From the NCBI RefSeq assembly GCF_905404315.1, contig NC_066267.1, positions 4,230,501 to 4,294,500 on the forward strand: a stretch of DNA of 64,000 nucleotides. The letters run 5' to 3'. Below the pieces are notes generated by a model that had not been told where the DNA came from, searched no databases, and worked only from the letters and a program-made list of their open reading frames with translations. This stretch comes from Leptidea sinapis. Its lineage: Eukaryota > Arthropoda > Insecta > Lepidoptera > Pieridae. Made by a program: the position numbers and the translations under genes. Below are positions 11,293 to 22,024 of the stretch, piece after piece. Position 1 is the stretch's first letter, and every line of letters begins with the position of its first letter.

Positions 11293-12020
11293 TAATAAGC
11301 ATTTATTTTATCAAAATTGATTCCTTTAGAATTCTTTTTGATGTCATTTTTTATATACTAGATACTACTACCGCTTCAGAAGCAAATGGTGCTCTGAGAG
11401 AGAAGAAGTGGCGTAAGAAACTCTCCCAGCATTCTTTTTTTACGCTCTTTTTAATAAAAATATATAATGTTGTACTGTCATTGCTATTGCTATAAAATAA
11501 TTATAATCTAGTCCCAGGCTGTCTGATTACTTAGATATTAAGCTGTGGAGTAAAAGGATTTACGACAGAGACATTTTTTAGTAAAACATTTAAATTTATC
11601 TATAATAATGCCTGATCAGTGGCTGGGACTTTATTATAAAAGTGTATACATGGAGCCTTAAAGCTATTATGTATCTTATGAAAACTACTAGAATTAGTTA
11701 CAAGCAATCCCTTATTTCTAGTGTAAGAGCAAAAGGTGACGATTTTTTTTGAACGTCTATTAAATTTTCAGAAATGTACTGACACTGAAAGTCATAATAT
11801 TATTTTTTTTAATTTTTCTTTGACAGACAGTCTCTAACCAAGCTGATATATAGCACGAATAGCTCTCTTTTGCAGAGCAAACACTATCATGTCAGCTGCA
11901 TGACCCCACAGTAAAATACCGTACGTCATCATGCTGTGAAAATAACTGAAGTTCATTTATGAATCTAGCGGTCGCAACATTCGTGTACTCTCTAATCATT
12001 TTTATAGAGTTCAAAAAAAT
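11293..12020 (-). mobile_element. LINE-C, C-terminal coding and 3' UTR
   Basis: Jockey-like LINE on the minus strand. Near 11840-12020 the minus strand encodes, with one frameshift, IKMIREYTNVATARFI then FSYFHSMMTYGILLWGHAAD and FALQKRAIRAIYQLG, the RT thumb region of this family. Lower down come NKGLLVTNSS-type residues and a 3' UTR ending near 11293 (reverse of AAAATAAATGC). Other copies are at 15.1, 45.5 and 60.3 kb. The GC-rich patch at about 12065-12115 upstream is not part of the known family sequence. Confidence 0.85.
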
Positions 12021-12284
12021 CTGCATCTGTGCCAAAAAAAATTTACAAAATTTACTTACTTTCAAAGGGGCGCTTCGGCCTCCAAGGCCCCCGCCCGGCT
12101 TCGCTGTAAAAGCCTTCAGGGCTATCAGCACAGAGGAGGTTTTTAGTCGGTAGGCATGCGTTCCCAAATGAATATCAACAGGAATACTTATTTCGTATAC
12201 TCCGCTGTCCGTCAATTGCTCTGTCAAATACTGTGTTTAACACATTGTGTATAATTTATTAAAAGTAACTTTTTTTCTTTGATT
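12021..12284. other. Unassigned with a GC-rich patch
   Basis: Contains a GC-rich patch at about 12065-12115 of unknown origin lying in AT-rich flanks. An open frame of 111 codons on the minus strand (11892-12227) runs through it and into LINE-C in the wrong frame, so I do not call a gene. Confidence 0.4.
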
Positions 12285-12545
12285 AACGCGAGTATTACAC
12301 GTTTTATTAGTCACTTTTTAAAGGATTAAAACGCGTTTAATTGTAACTTATTTATTACATTAAATTTTTGCGTAAAAGTTACCCGTTTTGCTTAATCCCC
12401 GCAAAACAAGATCTGGAAAGGTCTTGAAACGTTGGGTTAGCTAAAATAATAATTAAATGTAACTTTTACGCCGAAAACGAATGTAAAAAAGTGGTAATTA
12501 CACTCGCTTAAATCCTATAAAAAGTGTTTTACTTTTAATGACGTA
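12285..12545. repeat. Rep-J fold-back repeat
   Basis: Two arms of about 70 bp, 12312-12384 and 12463-12532, are imperfect inverted copies of one another (CACTTTTTAAAGGATT against CACTTTTTATAGGATT, and TGCGTAAAAGTTAC against GGCGTAAAAGTTAC). They enclose about 80 bp with a small hairpin followed by GAAACGTTGGGTTAG. Single arms recur at about 8917-8965 and 51420-51480. The class is uncertain; the inverted flanks and a GAAAC-containing hairpin would suit a Penelope-like element, but I see no ORF. Confidence 0.55.
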
Positions 12546-13910
12546 AGTAAATTTAGTTTTAACAAGTATTAGCCTCACACTTGGATTCCCCTGTGTTGTG
12601 AGGTCAAGACGAATTCTATATATATATATATGTTAGCAAAGTAAAACAAGAATGCTTGAATTTCAAATGGGTGCTAGCAAATAAAATAAAAAAACTTTTA
12701 CAAAAGTGCTAACCTATAATGCATTGGAAACCTTTGTGTGAGAAGTCTATTAATTATAAAATACAGCCCACAGAAGGACAAACGAAGAATATAGTCTTGA
12801 TTGTAAAAAGAATGTTTACATCCAGGTAGTGATACTGACATTATATTATGTGACGGAAAATAGCTCTTTGTTAAGTGTGAAAGAAGATACGCAACAAGCA
12901 AACTTTTAGTTACATAGAAATTGTAATATCAAAGAAACATCTAGTAATATAATTCAATGTGCACATTGTAGTTATTATCGAGTTAGTTGCTGGAGAAACT
13001 TCTCACTAAACTTGTTCATAGTAGGCTTTGTCTGCTATATCAAAATACGACATAAGCTTTCTACGAGGCTGTTCCAAAATGCAATGAAGATAAAAGCTAT
13101 TTTGGTAAAGCTTCGAACAGATACCGGAACTTTAGTTTTACTTTGCTCTTTCTATAAAAATGAGATTGTTTTTATATTCTTCGTTTTATGTAAATATTTT
13201 GCGACATGCATATATGTATATATGTTTGTAGTATAAGAAACATAATGATGAACAAGCTGTTATGCTTACATAGAGACTTGAAATTAACAAAAGTTTAGAG
13301 AAACTCTTTATTTGGTTGGTGGATATATGGAGATTAATTATTTAGATGAATATATTATATAGACAAAAGAGATTGAAAAAAATTTTATGGACACTGCACC
13401 AAGTGCTGCCTAACATTAAATCCCAGTGCATAATTTTCCTTAGACTAATGCTAGTTCTTGAACCAAAAGCGATTTAGAATATATCCGAGGGGAATTGAGA
13501 AAAAAAATCTAATGGATATGTTTTTAATTGACGTAATATCGTGACCATGGGCTTAGTTAGTATAAAATATTGTATATTGTAAACAATGGTTTATATTATT
13601 GTAACAACACTAAGTTACGGATAGTCATTTAAGTCAATCAAATATTTATTCGTTATATAGGTTTTCAGCATAATAAATGCACTTCTATGTTGGGCCTCAT
13701 GTCAGCATTTTAATAGTCAATGGTCAACCCAATATCTAATCTTTATCTTGGAATTGAAATCCGAGACAGCGAAAACAAAGCTGCGATTTAAAAAAAATGC
13801 TTCGAGCGACACTAGCGAGTTCAATTTTGGATAGGGAGTGAGAGAATAAGGTAGGTAGGTACTAAATAAACTCGTGGATGTTATTTTTTTTAATATCTCT
13901 TCGTGTAAGA
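12546..13910. other. Intergenic, no gene recognised
   Basis: AT-rich. A short (TA)n run lies at about 12617-12631. The open frames 12698-12901 (minus) and 13012-13236 (plus) have no recognisable domains and are rich in codons expected of AT-rich chance ORFs. Confidence 0.55.
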
Positions 13911-14130
13911 AAAAAATGTGTGTGTGTACTTATGCACGCAAGAAGTTATACTTCTTTAGCGTAACAAAGCAAAACTCCTGAAAATTATTTATTCCTCCTA
14001 CTATTCTACGTTTGTTGAACGAACAATTTTGTGAAAATTTGATGATGAGAAAAAGAAGATGGCTTTGACAATTAATTATTAAATAACGAATACGGCTGTA
14101 TGGGCTTGAACCCTTTGTCTGTAATAATGA
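13911..14130 (+). repeat. Rep-E copy
   Basis: Dispersed repeat containing TTATTTATTCCTCCTACTAT, CTACGTTTGTTGAACGAA and GGGCTTGAACCCTTTG. The same blocks appear inverted at about 41645-41880, and a shorter piece at about 38108-38180. Class unknown. Confidence 0.65.
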
Positions 14131-14197
14131 ATGAATTAAAAAGAAACAAATTTTAAAGTGTTGATTTTACCTAATAAGTTTTAATTAATTAGAGATA

Positions 14198-14437
14198 TTT
14201 AGTGCGGTCGCTCCATTCCTAATCTCCACAGACCGCCCTCAGGCTATTCAATAATAAGTTTAATTTTACAATATTACTTTGTAAACATATTTTTTATTGA
14301 AAACCAAGTTCGCTGAGTTTGTTGCGCCCATTCTTCTCAGGTCTGAGGCATTCTTTTTAGTATGGGTGGTAATTTTTGACATTCAGTAAGTGATGTCACA
14401 TCCTATTTTGAATAAATATATTTGAATTTGAATTTTC
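14198..14437 (+). mobile_element. LINE-B 3' end
   Basis: Last codons (GACCGCCCTCAGGCTATTCA, encoding DRPQAI-type residues) and the whole 3' UTR of LINE-B. It contains CCCATTCTTCTCAGG and ends in the TTTGAATTTGAAT tail. It matches the end of the long copy at 33.3-33.5 kb. 5'-truncated. From 14438 to 14793 nothing is recognisable. Confidence 0.9.
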
Positions 14438-14793
14438 TGGAGCTTACCCCATACACACTCAGTCGTAAAAATGTAGGTACATCGAAAATTCATTACAAAT
14501 ATCCATTCTTGCAAAAGTAATCTACATTTTTATCACAACATCCAAAACGCCGTTGTGGTTTGAAATTGCTCGAATCAAATATTCGCTGAAGGCTTTGATG
14601 TGAGAAAATCTTCGAAATAGCAATGAACAAAAACAAACGCGATCAGCCGTGTCGATAGGCTCTGAATGGATCGCAGGGTGAATACCAATGTAGCAATAGA
14701 AACCAATGTCGATTCATAAACCATTAGAAATATGTCGTCTAACTTTGATGTTTTAAATGTTATGTACATTTAAAATCATTAATCACACACCAT

Positions 14794-15107
14794 ACCAGTG
14801 CGAGGCTCCTTTGCACAGGATGCCGGCTAGATTATGTGCACCAAAACCGCGCCTATTTCTGCCCTGAAGCAGTAATTTGTAAGCATTACTGTGTTTCGGT
14901 CGAAAGGGCGCCGTACCTAGTAGTAGACATTACTAGGCAAATGAGACTTGATATCTTATGTCTCAAGGTGACGAGCGCAGTTGTAGTAGCGCTCAGAAGT
15001 TTTGGGTATTTCAAGAATCCTGAGTGGCACTGCATTATAATGGGCAGGGCGTACCAATTACCATCAGACGACGTCCTGCTCGTCTCGACCCTTATTTTCA
15101 TAAAAAT
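14794..15107 (+). repeat. SINE-A, full-length copy
   Basis: Full copy in the orientation that ends TTATTTTCATAAAAA. It starts ACCAGTGCGAGGCTCC, the fixed 5' end seen in most other copies. The open frame of 103 codons at 14836-15147 runs through it but equivalent open frames also occur in other SINE-A copies, so it is not a gene. It lies 34 bp upstream of a LINE-C fragment. Confidence 0.9.
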
Positions 15108-15141
15108 AACACCTTTTTGCTCTAAATATTGTTTTTCATTT

Positions 15142-15562
15142 TTATAACACTAGAAATAAGGGATTGCTTGTAACTAATTCTAGTAGGCATCTAAGATACA
15201 TAATACCGTTAAGGATAATTGTATACACTTATATAATAAAGCCCCAGCCACTGTTCAGGCATTATCTATAAATTAATTTAAATGTTTTATTAAACAATAG
15301 TTCTGTCGGAAGTCCTACTACTACACAGCTGAATATCTAAGTGGGACAGATTGGGACTAGATTATGATTATTTTATAGCAATATCAATGACAGTACAATA
15401 TTGTACATTTTATTAAAAAGAGCGCAATAAAAAGGATGCTATAAGAGTTTCTTTTGCCGTAACTTCTCTCTCAGAGCGCCATTTGTTTCCGAAGCGGTGG
15501 TAGAGTTAGAAATGACATCAAAAATAATTCTAAAGGTATCAATTTTGAGAAAATAAATGCAT
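15142..15562 (+). mobile_element. LINE-C 3' fragment
   Basis: Plus-strand copy of the end of LINE-C. It begins in the coding block NKGLLVTNSSR near 15150, continues with the segment for FYNKAPATVQ (15220-15262, frame damaged), then the 3' UTR with TGGGACTAGATTATGATTAT, and ends AAAATAAATGC at about 15560. It is 5'-truncated. Confidence 0.88.
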
Positions 15563-17225
15563 TTCTATGCCACCTTGTTGTTGCGACATTGTGTCCGTCG
15601 AACAACTGCTCCATTTTGCTGGTAAAAGTTATGGATTCTAAATGATAGCGGCTAATCTTCATGACTAAAGCAAAGAAGGAGATCTTAAGGCTTTTCAGAT
15701 TACCATCCTCAAGAATTTCACATGAGAGGTTTTCTGTTAGTACTAGTCATCTATGATCTATACCTGTACACAAATTACACAATACATTATTTTGTTATAT
15801 CTCAAAGGGTTCAGACAGCGTTTTCTTTGAAAGCTCCTAGACAGCTTATTTTTTCCGACTCCTCCAATAAATATATTTTATGTATATAAAAACTAAAAAG
15901 AAATGATTTACTAAAACCTTCCTCGAGAACCAAGCTATATTTTGGTGAAAACACCATGAAAATCGGAGAAGTAGTTTTTGAGGTTATCGAGAAACAGACA
16001 GACAGACAGACGCTGTCGAGAAATTTGATTTATAATATGTAGTCAAACAATGTTTTCCGGATCAGCAATTGTGTTAAAATTTTATGGTAACATCAAATCG
16101 TTTGACAGCTGTGACTTACAAAGGCAATATTTTTACAGCTTAAAAGATTTGCGGCCTTAATAATAATAATAATAAAGTTATAACTGATGATAAACAAAGA
16201 AAATGCAAAATGTTAACAATATCGTTGACAACACTGTCAATACACAATGATAATTCTGAAGTTTTCCTAATGACAAGCTGCCTTGCAAATAAACGCGGGA
16301 AACGTTATACGTCCGAACAAACCATTCGTAAACATTTTACATATTCTTGGTTTATGCTTAATTATAATGCCAATTTTATTTGTTAGGCCGTTAATGTTAA
16401 AAATTTGTATTTGATGTTAAGTTATCATTATAAATAAATCTGCACAGTCGGACAGATGGGAGGAACGGAGGTGGTTCCATAAGGTTTCTTTTACCTTTAA
16501 GATGTACAGGAACCATAAAATCGCGAGGAAGCACTGCAAGCATGAGTTGATGAATCTTTTTTAAACAACTCTCCAACGCTAAACTTAATACCAAACTTAA
16601 TAACGAAACTTATATTGTTCCTCGACAAAGCCTAATTAACGTAGTGTTTGATATCGGATTGACAATGTTATTAGTTTTTTTTATATATTTAGTTATGTTT
16701 TTTCGATATTTCATTCGTAATACCAACTGACGTTTTAGTAGATTCATTCGTTCACTCTTGTCCAACTCAAGTAACGAATCACCTTTATCAATAGTAACCC
16801 TTGTCAGTTTGTGAAACATGAAACCACTTCCTTGGAGGAACAGAATTATGTGGACGTCCTTTTCACACCAAAAGTGAAGTCAGTAAGTGCGACAAAGACG
16901 TAAGATCGACTTAAGTAGCAGATTAGTCACGTACGGGCGTCTTTAAGGAAACTAAAGGTTTATCAAACATGTAACATGTTTCGGAGAAGTTGTGTAATAT
17001 TTTTAGACTTAGACTTACGTTTGAGTACGCAGTTGAGTGTGAAAATGTGACAGAATTATAAAATCAGTAGGCATAGGTCCTATAAGAGGAAAAATAAGTG
17101 GGTGCAATGAGTAGAGATAGTAATTATAATACAATTGATAGCTATGGCCTACTCCCTTAAAAATGGCCGACATCTATGGAACCGTCCATTCCTTATTTTA
17201 CTAATGTTTTTTATATAAGAAGAGG
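15563..17225. other. Intergenic, no gene recognised
   Basis: No supported gene in about 1.7 kb. An (ACAG)n run lies at 15994-16011, following a block (GAAGTAGTTTTTGAG) that resembles the common lepidopteran repeat sequence upstream of such runs. Short ATT runs occur near 16160-16175. The open frames at 16397-16594 and 16610-16819 (minus) are unrecognised. Confidence 0.5.
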
Positions 17226-17507
17226 ATTACCAGTGGGAGTCGGCTCCTTTGCTCAGGATGCGGGCTAGATTATAGGTACCACAACATCACCTATTTCTGC
17301 CGTTATGCAGTAATGTGTCAGCATTAATGTGTTTCGGTCTGAGACTTAACATCTTATGTCTCAAGGTGACGAGCACAGTTGTAGTGCTGCTCAGAATTTT
17401 TGTGTTGTTCAAAAATCTTGAGCAGCGCTGCATTGTAATGGGCGGGGCGTATCAATTACGATCAGATGAACGTCCTGCTCGTCTCGTCCCTTATTTTCAT
17501 AAAAAAA
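17226..17507 (+). repeat. SINE-A copy with internal deletion
   Basis: Starts near ACCAGTGGGAGTCGGCTCC and ends TTATTTTCATAAAAAAA. The middle lacks the block between TTTCGGTCTGA and GAGACTTAACATC, so it is shorter than the consensus by a few tens of bases. From 17508 to 17883 nothing is recognisable. Confidence 0.88.
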
Positions 17508-17883
17508 ATAAAACAGACAGACGCGGCGGAGGACATTGTTCGATAATAATAAAGATAAAGATAACAATATAGAAGGAAGTGTAAGATAATACAGAGATGA
17601 ATAAGTAAAGAGATAATTAGTAGAGTATCTGCAGGCGTAGATTAATGATCATTCGTCGGTCCTAAGCTAACAATCTCCACCTGCTCACATACGCTTCATT
17701 TGACTAATTTCTTTATCAACGAATACATTATGAGAATAACTTAATCATTTAATTTGGGTTTCTTATTACAATTTCTACAAGCAAACGTCAATTGTAAGTT
17801 TAGATGTTAGAACAATTAGTAATTCGTTACCTCAGTCTGCATTTTGTACTAATGACATTTTGTAATAAGCCTTATAAGTTTTT

Positions 17884-18012
17884 GGTGTGGCGAATAAAAT
17901 ATTGACACAATTTTACCAATTTTACACAAATTATCTTTCCCCAAACTACGCATAGCCTGTACTGTCGGTACAAGACTTCCACATATTTAATACTTAAATA
18001 TCCATGACTCGG
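17884..18012 (-). repeat. SINE body, headless copy (minus)
   Basis: Reverse complement of the SINE body at 10165-10306 and 60835-61010: the plus strand reads ACACAAATTATCTTTCCCC and ends CCATGACTCGG. It lies immediately beside SINE-A at 18046. Confidence 0.75.
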
Positions 18013-18045
18013 AAACAAACATGCATATTCATCAGATAATTTACC

Positions 18046-18389
18046 TGTTGGAGGCTCCTTTGCACAGGATGCCGGCTATATTATTGGTACCACAAAGGAG
18101 CCTATTTCTGCCGCGAAACAGTAATGTGTAACCGTTACTGTATTTCGGTCTCAAGGGCGCCGTAGCTAGTGAAATTACTGGGCAAATGAGACTTACAATC
18201 TTATGTCTCAAGGTTACTGGGCAAATGAGACTTACAATCTTATGTCTCAAGGTTTGTAACGCAGTTGTAGTGCCGCTCAGTATTTTGGGGCTTTTCAAGA
18301 ATCCTGAGCGGCACTGCATTGTAATGGGCAGGGCGTATCAATTACCACCAACTGAACGTCCGTGCTCGTCTCGTTCCTTATTTACATAA
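18046..18389 (+). repeat. SINE-A copy with 39 bp tandem duplication
   Basis: Full-length copy with its A-rich end at about 18389. A 39 bp unit (18175-18213) beginning TTACTGGGCAAATGAGAC is repeated perfectly at 18214-18252. No other copy in the window has this, so the duplication arose in this copy or a recent source. Two short open frames overlap the repeat and are not genes. Confidence 0.9.
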
Positions 18390-18403
18390 AAAAAAGATAA
18401 ATG

Positions 18404-18478
18404 TTTGCAACTACCGGAATCCGAACCCGGGACCTCTAGCTCAGTAGGCAGGGTCACTAACCACTGGGCTAAATGGGT
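18404..18478 (-). repeat. tRNA-derived SINE head
   Basis: On the minus strand the order is box A-like TAGCCCAGTGG then box B-like GGTTCGGATTCC (one base longer than the usual box B). This is the RNA polymerase III promoter pair of a tRNA-derived SINE. It abuts the A-tail of the SINE-A copy before it. No complete tRNA fold is preserved, so I do not call a tRNA gene. Confidence 0.7.
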
Positions 18479-18616
18479 TGTGAATTCTCTACAAAGGTCC
18501 CGTTACACCAATAACTATTTCAGTCAGTTGTATTATGGTCTATTTATCTCGTTTCTTAGTCTCTACACAATTTGTTACTTTTATAAAGGGATATCCCTTA
18601 ATTCTTGGATTAATTA

Positions 18617-18850
18617 ATTTTGTTACCAAAATTTATAAGACTTGAAAGAGCGATATTCCAAGTGAATTTCCTAATGTGGAATTATTTGGGTTGAGCAGGT
18701 TATTTAACATAAGTGGGTTAACTGAAGTAGATTCCACAGACCGAGTCACAACTTGAGAGTTGAACAGACATACATTTACGATCCATACGTTACTCGAACG
18801 GTTTGCTCAGTTGGAAGAGCACTCAGACGGAACCCAAGTGGTTCATAAAT
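18617..18850 (+). repeat. Rep-C copy with tRNA-like end
   Basis: Contains GAGCGATATTCCAAGTGAA, GGGTTGAGCAGGTTATTTA and, at 18795-18850, a tRNA-like block (ACTCGAACGGTTTGCTCAG). The same order of blocks occurs at 44.8-45.1 kb. The tRNA-like block has lost its B box here. Confidence 0.75.
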
Positions 18851-18854
18851 TTTA

Positions 18855-19015
18855 AAAGATTGGCAATGAGTTTCTTGCTACTTCATCTCATTACCTCAAC
18901 CCTTTACGAAGTAGCAGTAGATTCAATAAGAAAATATTTTTTTTTGACATTCATAAGTGTCCTTTCCGTGGCCTACATAAATAAAGTGATTTTGATTTGA
19001 TTTGATTTATGTGGC
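18855..19015 (+). mobile_element. LINE 3' end with TGATTT tail
   Basis: 3' UTR fragment containing CAATGAGTTTCTTGCTACTT and GTGTCCTTTCCGTGGCCTAC, ending in AATAAAGTGATTTTGATTTG and further TGATTT units. The inverted version is at 35085-35235, and a shorter piece at about 42405-42475. It is the non-coding end of a LINE whose coding part is absent here. Confidence 0.7.
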
Positions 19016-19564
19016 ACCAAAAATTATTTGGAGGAATTTTCGTAGGAAAACTTACAAGAGGACTATCAATCCTCTTTGCGATAACTGTATAATTGAAACT
19101 AACAGAATCAAAAAAATCGTTATTCTAGTTTCTCCAGGAGAATGAATACGACTCCCGTCTCTTTTCAAATAAAAACGGTTAAAATTAATCGTAATTGTTT
19201 GTTTCATCGCGTAAAAACCAACGTAATACGTTTCAAGTCCTACGATTGGGAATCTTTTCCCTTGAAAAAAGGGATTAGGGAGGACATTAGTAGGAATGAG
19301 GACACATAACGGCGGAATAAAATACTCTGAGCCTAACTGATGATAAAAAGTTTTAATTGAATTCTAGTAACCTCGTATTTAGTTCTAATTCATTTCGCAT
19401 ACTCAGAAAGTAGTAGTTGTTTGATCCGAGCGACCTTTGGGCGGGATTAATTATCTAATCATTATAATATAGGCCAGTCAGTTGTCTAACAACTAACCGC
19501 CGACACTCTGGCTCCTTCTCATGTCCAAGTTACTTTATTTGGTGCTGGGGCTGCTGCTTCGACT
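19016..19564. other. No recognised feature
   Basis: AT-rich, no ORF or repeat that I can assign. Confidence 0.5.
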
Positions 19565-20640
19565 ATAATTCAAAATCAAATATTTTTATTCAAAATAGGA
19601 TTTAAAATCACTTATTGAACGTCAAAAACTACCACCCATTCAAAAGAGACTGCCTCAGACCTGAGAAGAATGGGCGAAGAAACTCAGCGGGCTTTTTTTT
19701 TATATAAAATATGGACTACAATGTGATATCGTACAATAATCATTTATAATTAAAGTGCCTGAGGGTGTTCGCTGTATTCCCATTCCGTGGTGTCATTAAG
19801 AAAATCGTTTATGCTATAGTAACCTTTCCCACATAAACGTTTTTTAACAATTCTTTTAAATTTCGTAACACATTTGTTTTGTACATTTTCTGGGATCATA
19901 TTGTAGAAGCATATACATCGCCCAACAAAAGACTTACTAACTCGACCCAACCGAGTGGTAGGCATAACAAGTTTATGTTTGTTCCTCGTGTTAACATTAT
20001 GAATGTCACAGTTTCTAGAAAATTCTTCAATGTGGTTATGAACATAAAGACATTATGAAAAATGTATTGAGAAGCAACAGTTAAATTGTTTATTTCTTTA
20101 AATTTTTCTCTTAATGATTCTTTAGGACCTAGGTTATAAATAGCGCGAATAGCCCTCTTCTGCAGCACAAAGATGGTATTAATATCGGCCGCAATGCCCC
20201 ATAACAATATACCATAGGACATAATACTATGAAAATAACTAAAGTATACTAATCGCGCCGTATCTATGTCAGTTAACCGTCTAATGTTCTTAACCGCATA
20301 TGCTGCAGAACTAAGCCTATTCGCCAATCCTTCAATATGGGGCCCCCACTGCAATTTGGAATCAGGAGTAATGTCAATAAATACAGCAGATTCCACTGGT
20401 TTTACCACCTCTCCATTTAATAAAACATTCGCACCTAAATTTTTGACATTTGGCGCGGTAATTTTAATATATTTGGTTTTATGACTATTTAACAATGAGT
20501 TATTGGCGCTAAAACAGTACACGATGTCATATAGAGCATTGTTTACTTCGTCATATAAAACTTGGCTTCGTTTCATTTTGAATATAAGTCAAGTGTCATC
20601 CTCAAACAATACCACCTTGTGTTTTTAAATTTATAGTTTG
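19565..20640 (-). mobile_element. LINE-B copy, 5'-truncated
   Basis: Minus-strand LINE-B with the 3' UTR at 19565-19749 (complement of the TTTGAATTTGAA-type end and CCCATTCTTCTCAGG) and the C-terminal part of the RT protein above it. Overall very similar to the plus-strand copy at 32.5-33.5 kb. It is truncated 5' of the RT catalytic core, so motif F-A-D-D is not included. Confidence 0.93.
19750..20576 (-). pseudogene. LINE-B reverse transcriptase C-terminus
   Basis: Encodes the RT thumb and C-terminal region: SANNSLLNSHKTKYIK, then SKLQWGPHIEGLANRLSSAA, FSYFHSIMSYGILLWG and QKRAIRAIYNLGPKESL. One frameshift near 20040 moves the end (MPTTRLGRVSKSFVGRCICF to DTTEWEYSEHPQAL) into another frame. 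Apart from this the reading is almost intact, so the copy looks younger than the plus-strand relative at 30.7-33.5 kb, which is more damaged. The palm with the catalytic aspartates is not present. Confidence 0.9.
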
Positions 20641-20654
20641 TTATACTATCTACG

Positions 20655-20855
20655 CACCTCAATAGGGATACTCGCCAAGCGCTGGCAACTATTTCGGTCA
20701 ACGGATCGGCCTAGCTATCCAACGCGGAAATTCTGCCAGTATACTTGGTACGCTTCTACGTAATAATAGTTTTAATTTAATGGAATCATAGTTAGTATTG
20801 CAAATATAATTTTAAGATTTGTTTTGTTTGAATAAAGATTCAAAAAAAATATTTT
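20655..20855 (+). mobile_element. Possible retroelement C-terminal remnant
   Basis: One frame near 20685-20775 reads YFGQRIGLAIQRGNSASILG and continues to a stop, followed by an AATAAAG signal and an A run at about 20832-20849. The peptide resembles the end of a retroelement ORF that I have seen repeatedly in Lepidoptera, but I cannot name the family. Its place directly behind LINE-B may be coincidental. Confidence 0.4.
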
Positions 20856-22024
20856 TATAAATTAATTTTTTGAGCAAGTTTGGATTGCAAAATTTTCTGC
20901 ATTGTCAGTTGGAATCCTATTTGCAATATTTATCAATATATTTTTGTTTTTAAGATAAGTAAAAAATAATAAATTTTCGACTGAACTGTTATACTATGCA
21001 TTTAGTTGGTTAGTATATATGAATAAATCTAAAATAAAATAAGAGGAATGGTTATACAACCATACAAAAAGCTATTATATGTCAAGCTCTGCAAAGGAAT
21101 CGAAAAAAAAGTGGTCTAAGTTTGTTAAGTGGTCTACTTTTGTTCTAACAAAAGTTTCATGGAGGCGATCCGACGTGAAATAGTAAAACTAAAGAAAGAG
21201 ACTAAAAGACTACTACTAAGGAAGAAAACGAAAATGATGAATGAAAAGTGAAGTAGGTCTAAAACCTTAAATTTCTTAGTAACAGTCTTTCCAGAGAAGA
21301 TCACCAATTACTAGCATAATAGAAGCACATTTATTTAATACTATTACTATCTTATCAATAAATCGCTCCGCTAATGCAATAAATCCTCACCCATTCTGAA
21401 AGAATTGTTGGTCTGTTTTTATTCGTTACAAGATAAAGTGCCTTCTCGCTGTCACTTCTTTATTTGATATGCGTCTTTTGTGACCATCTCCTTTGTTTAT
21501 ATTTGGAATTATTAAACATGAACCTGAGACTTACTGAAAAGTCCCAAACATAACTTCCAACTAATTATTCAGAACTGTTCAAGTGTGAGCTGGCTTACAA
21601 AAAGACGGAATTCGTATGGTATTTTCAAGGTATAACACTATCCGTTCCTAATTATTAATTTTTTTTTTATAAAAGATTTTTATTATTGGATTTGCAACAA
21701 AATTTGCCAAACTTAATATCAGTTATTTCTTGTTTATAACTATAGAAGCAATACTATTATACAAGCCGCAGACAGACAGAGAGACAGGAAGAAGCAACAA
21801 GCTGACGGTAACAGAGTTCGCGCTGGTAACCGATGCAGTACTTAGCCCTTACCTTTTAGGATGTTAGTTTAGTAACTAACTGTGTCTGTCTGACAGCGAG
21901 CTGTATAGGGTATAACGTCAAGAACTTAGGTCAAGAGGCTATTTTGTCAATACAACCTAATGTTAATCGAGAAAACAAGTGAAGAATACTCAACTTGAAG
22001 TAGATTTTTATATTGGCAATACAA
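20856..22024. other. Intergenic, no gene recognised
   Basis: About 1.2 kb of AT-rich DNA. A CAGA-type run occurs at about 21773-21787. No family matched. Confidence 0.5.

Noticed and set aside
14836..15147. 103-codon open frame as a gene
   Set aside because: It lies inside a SINE-A copy. Equivalent frames appear in the copies at 54.7 and 59.1 kb, so the openness comes from the repeat.
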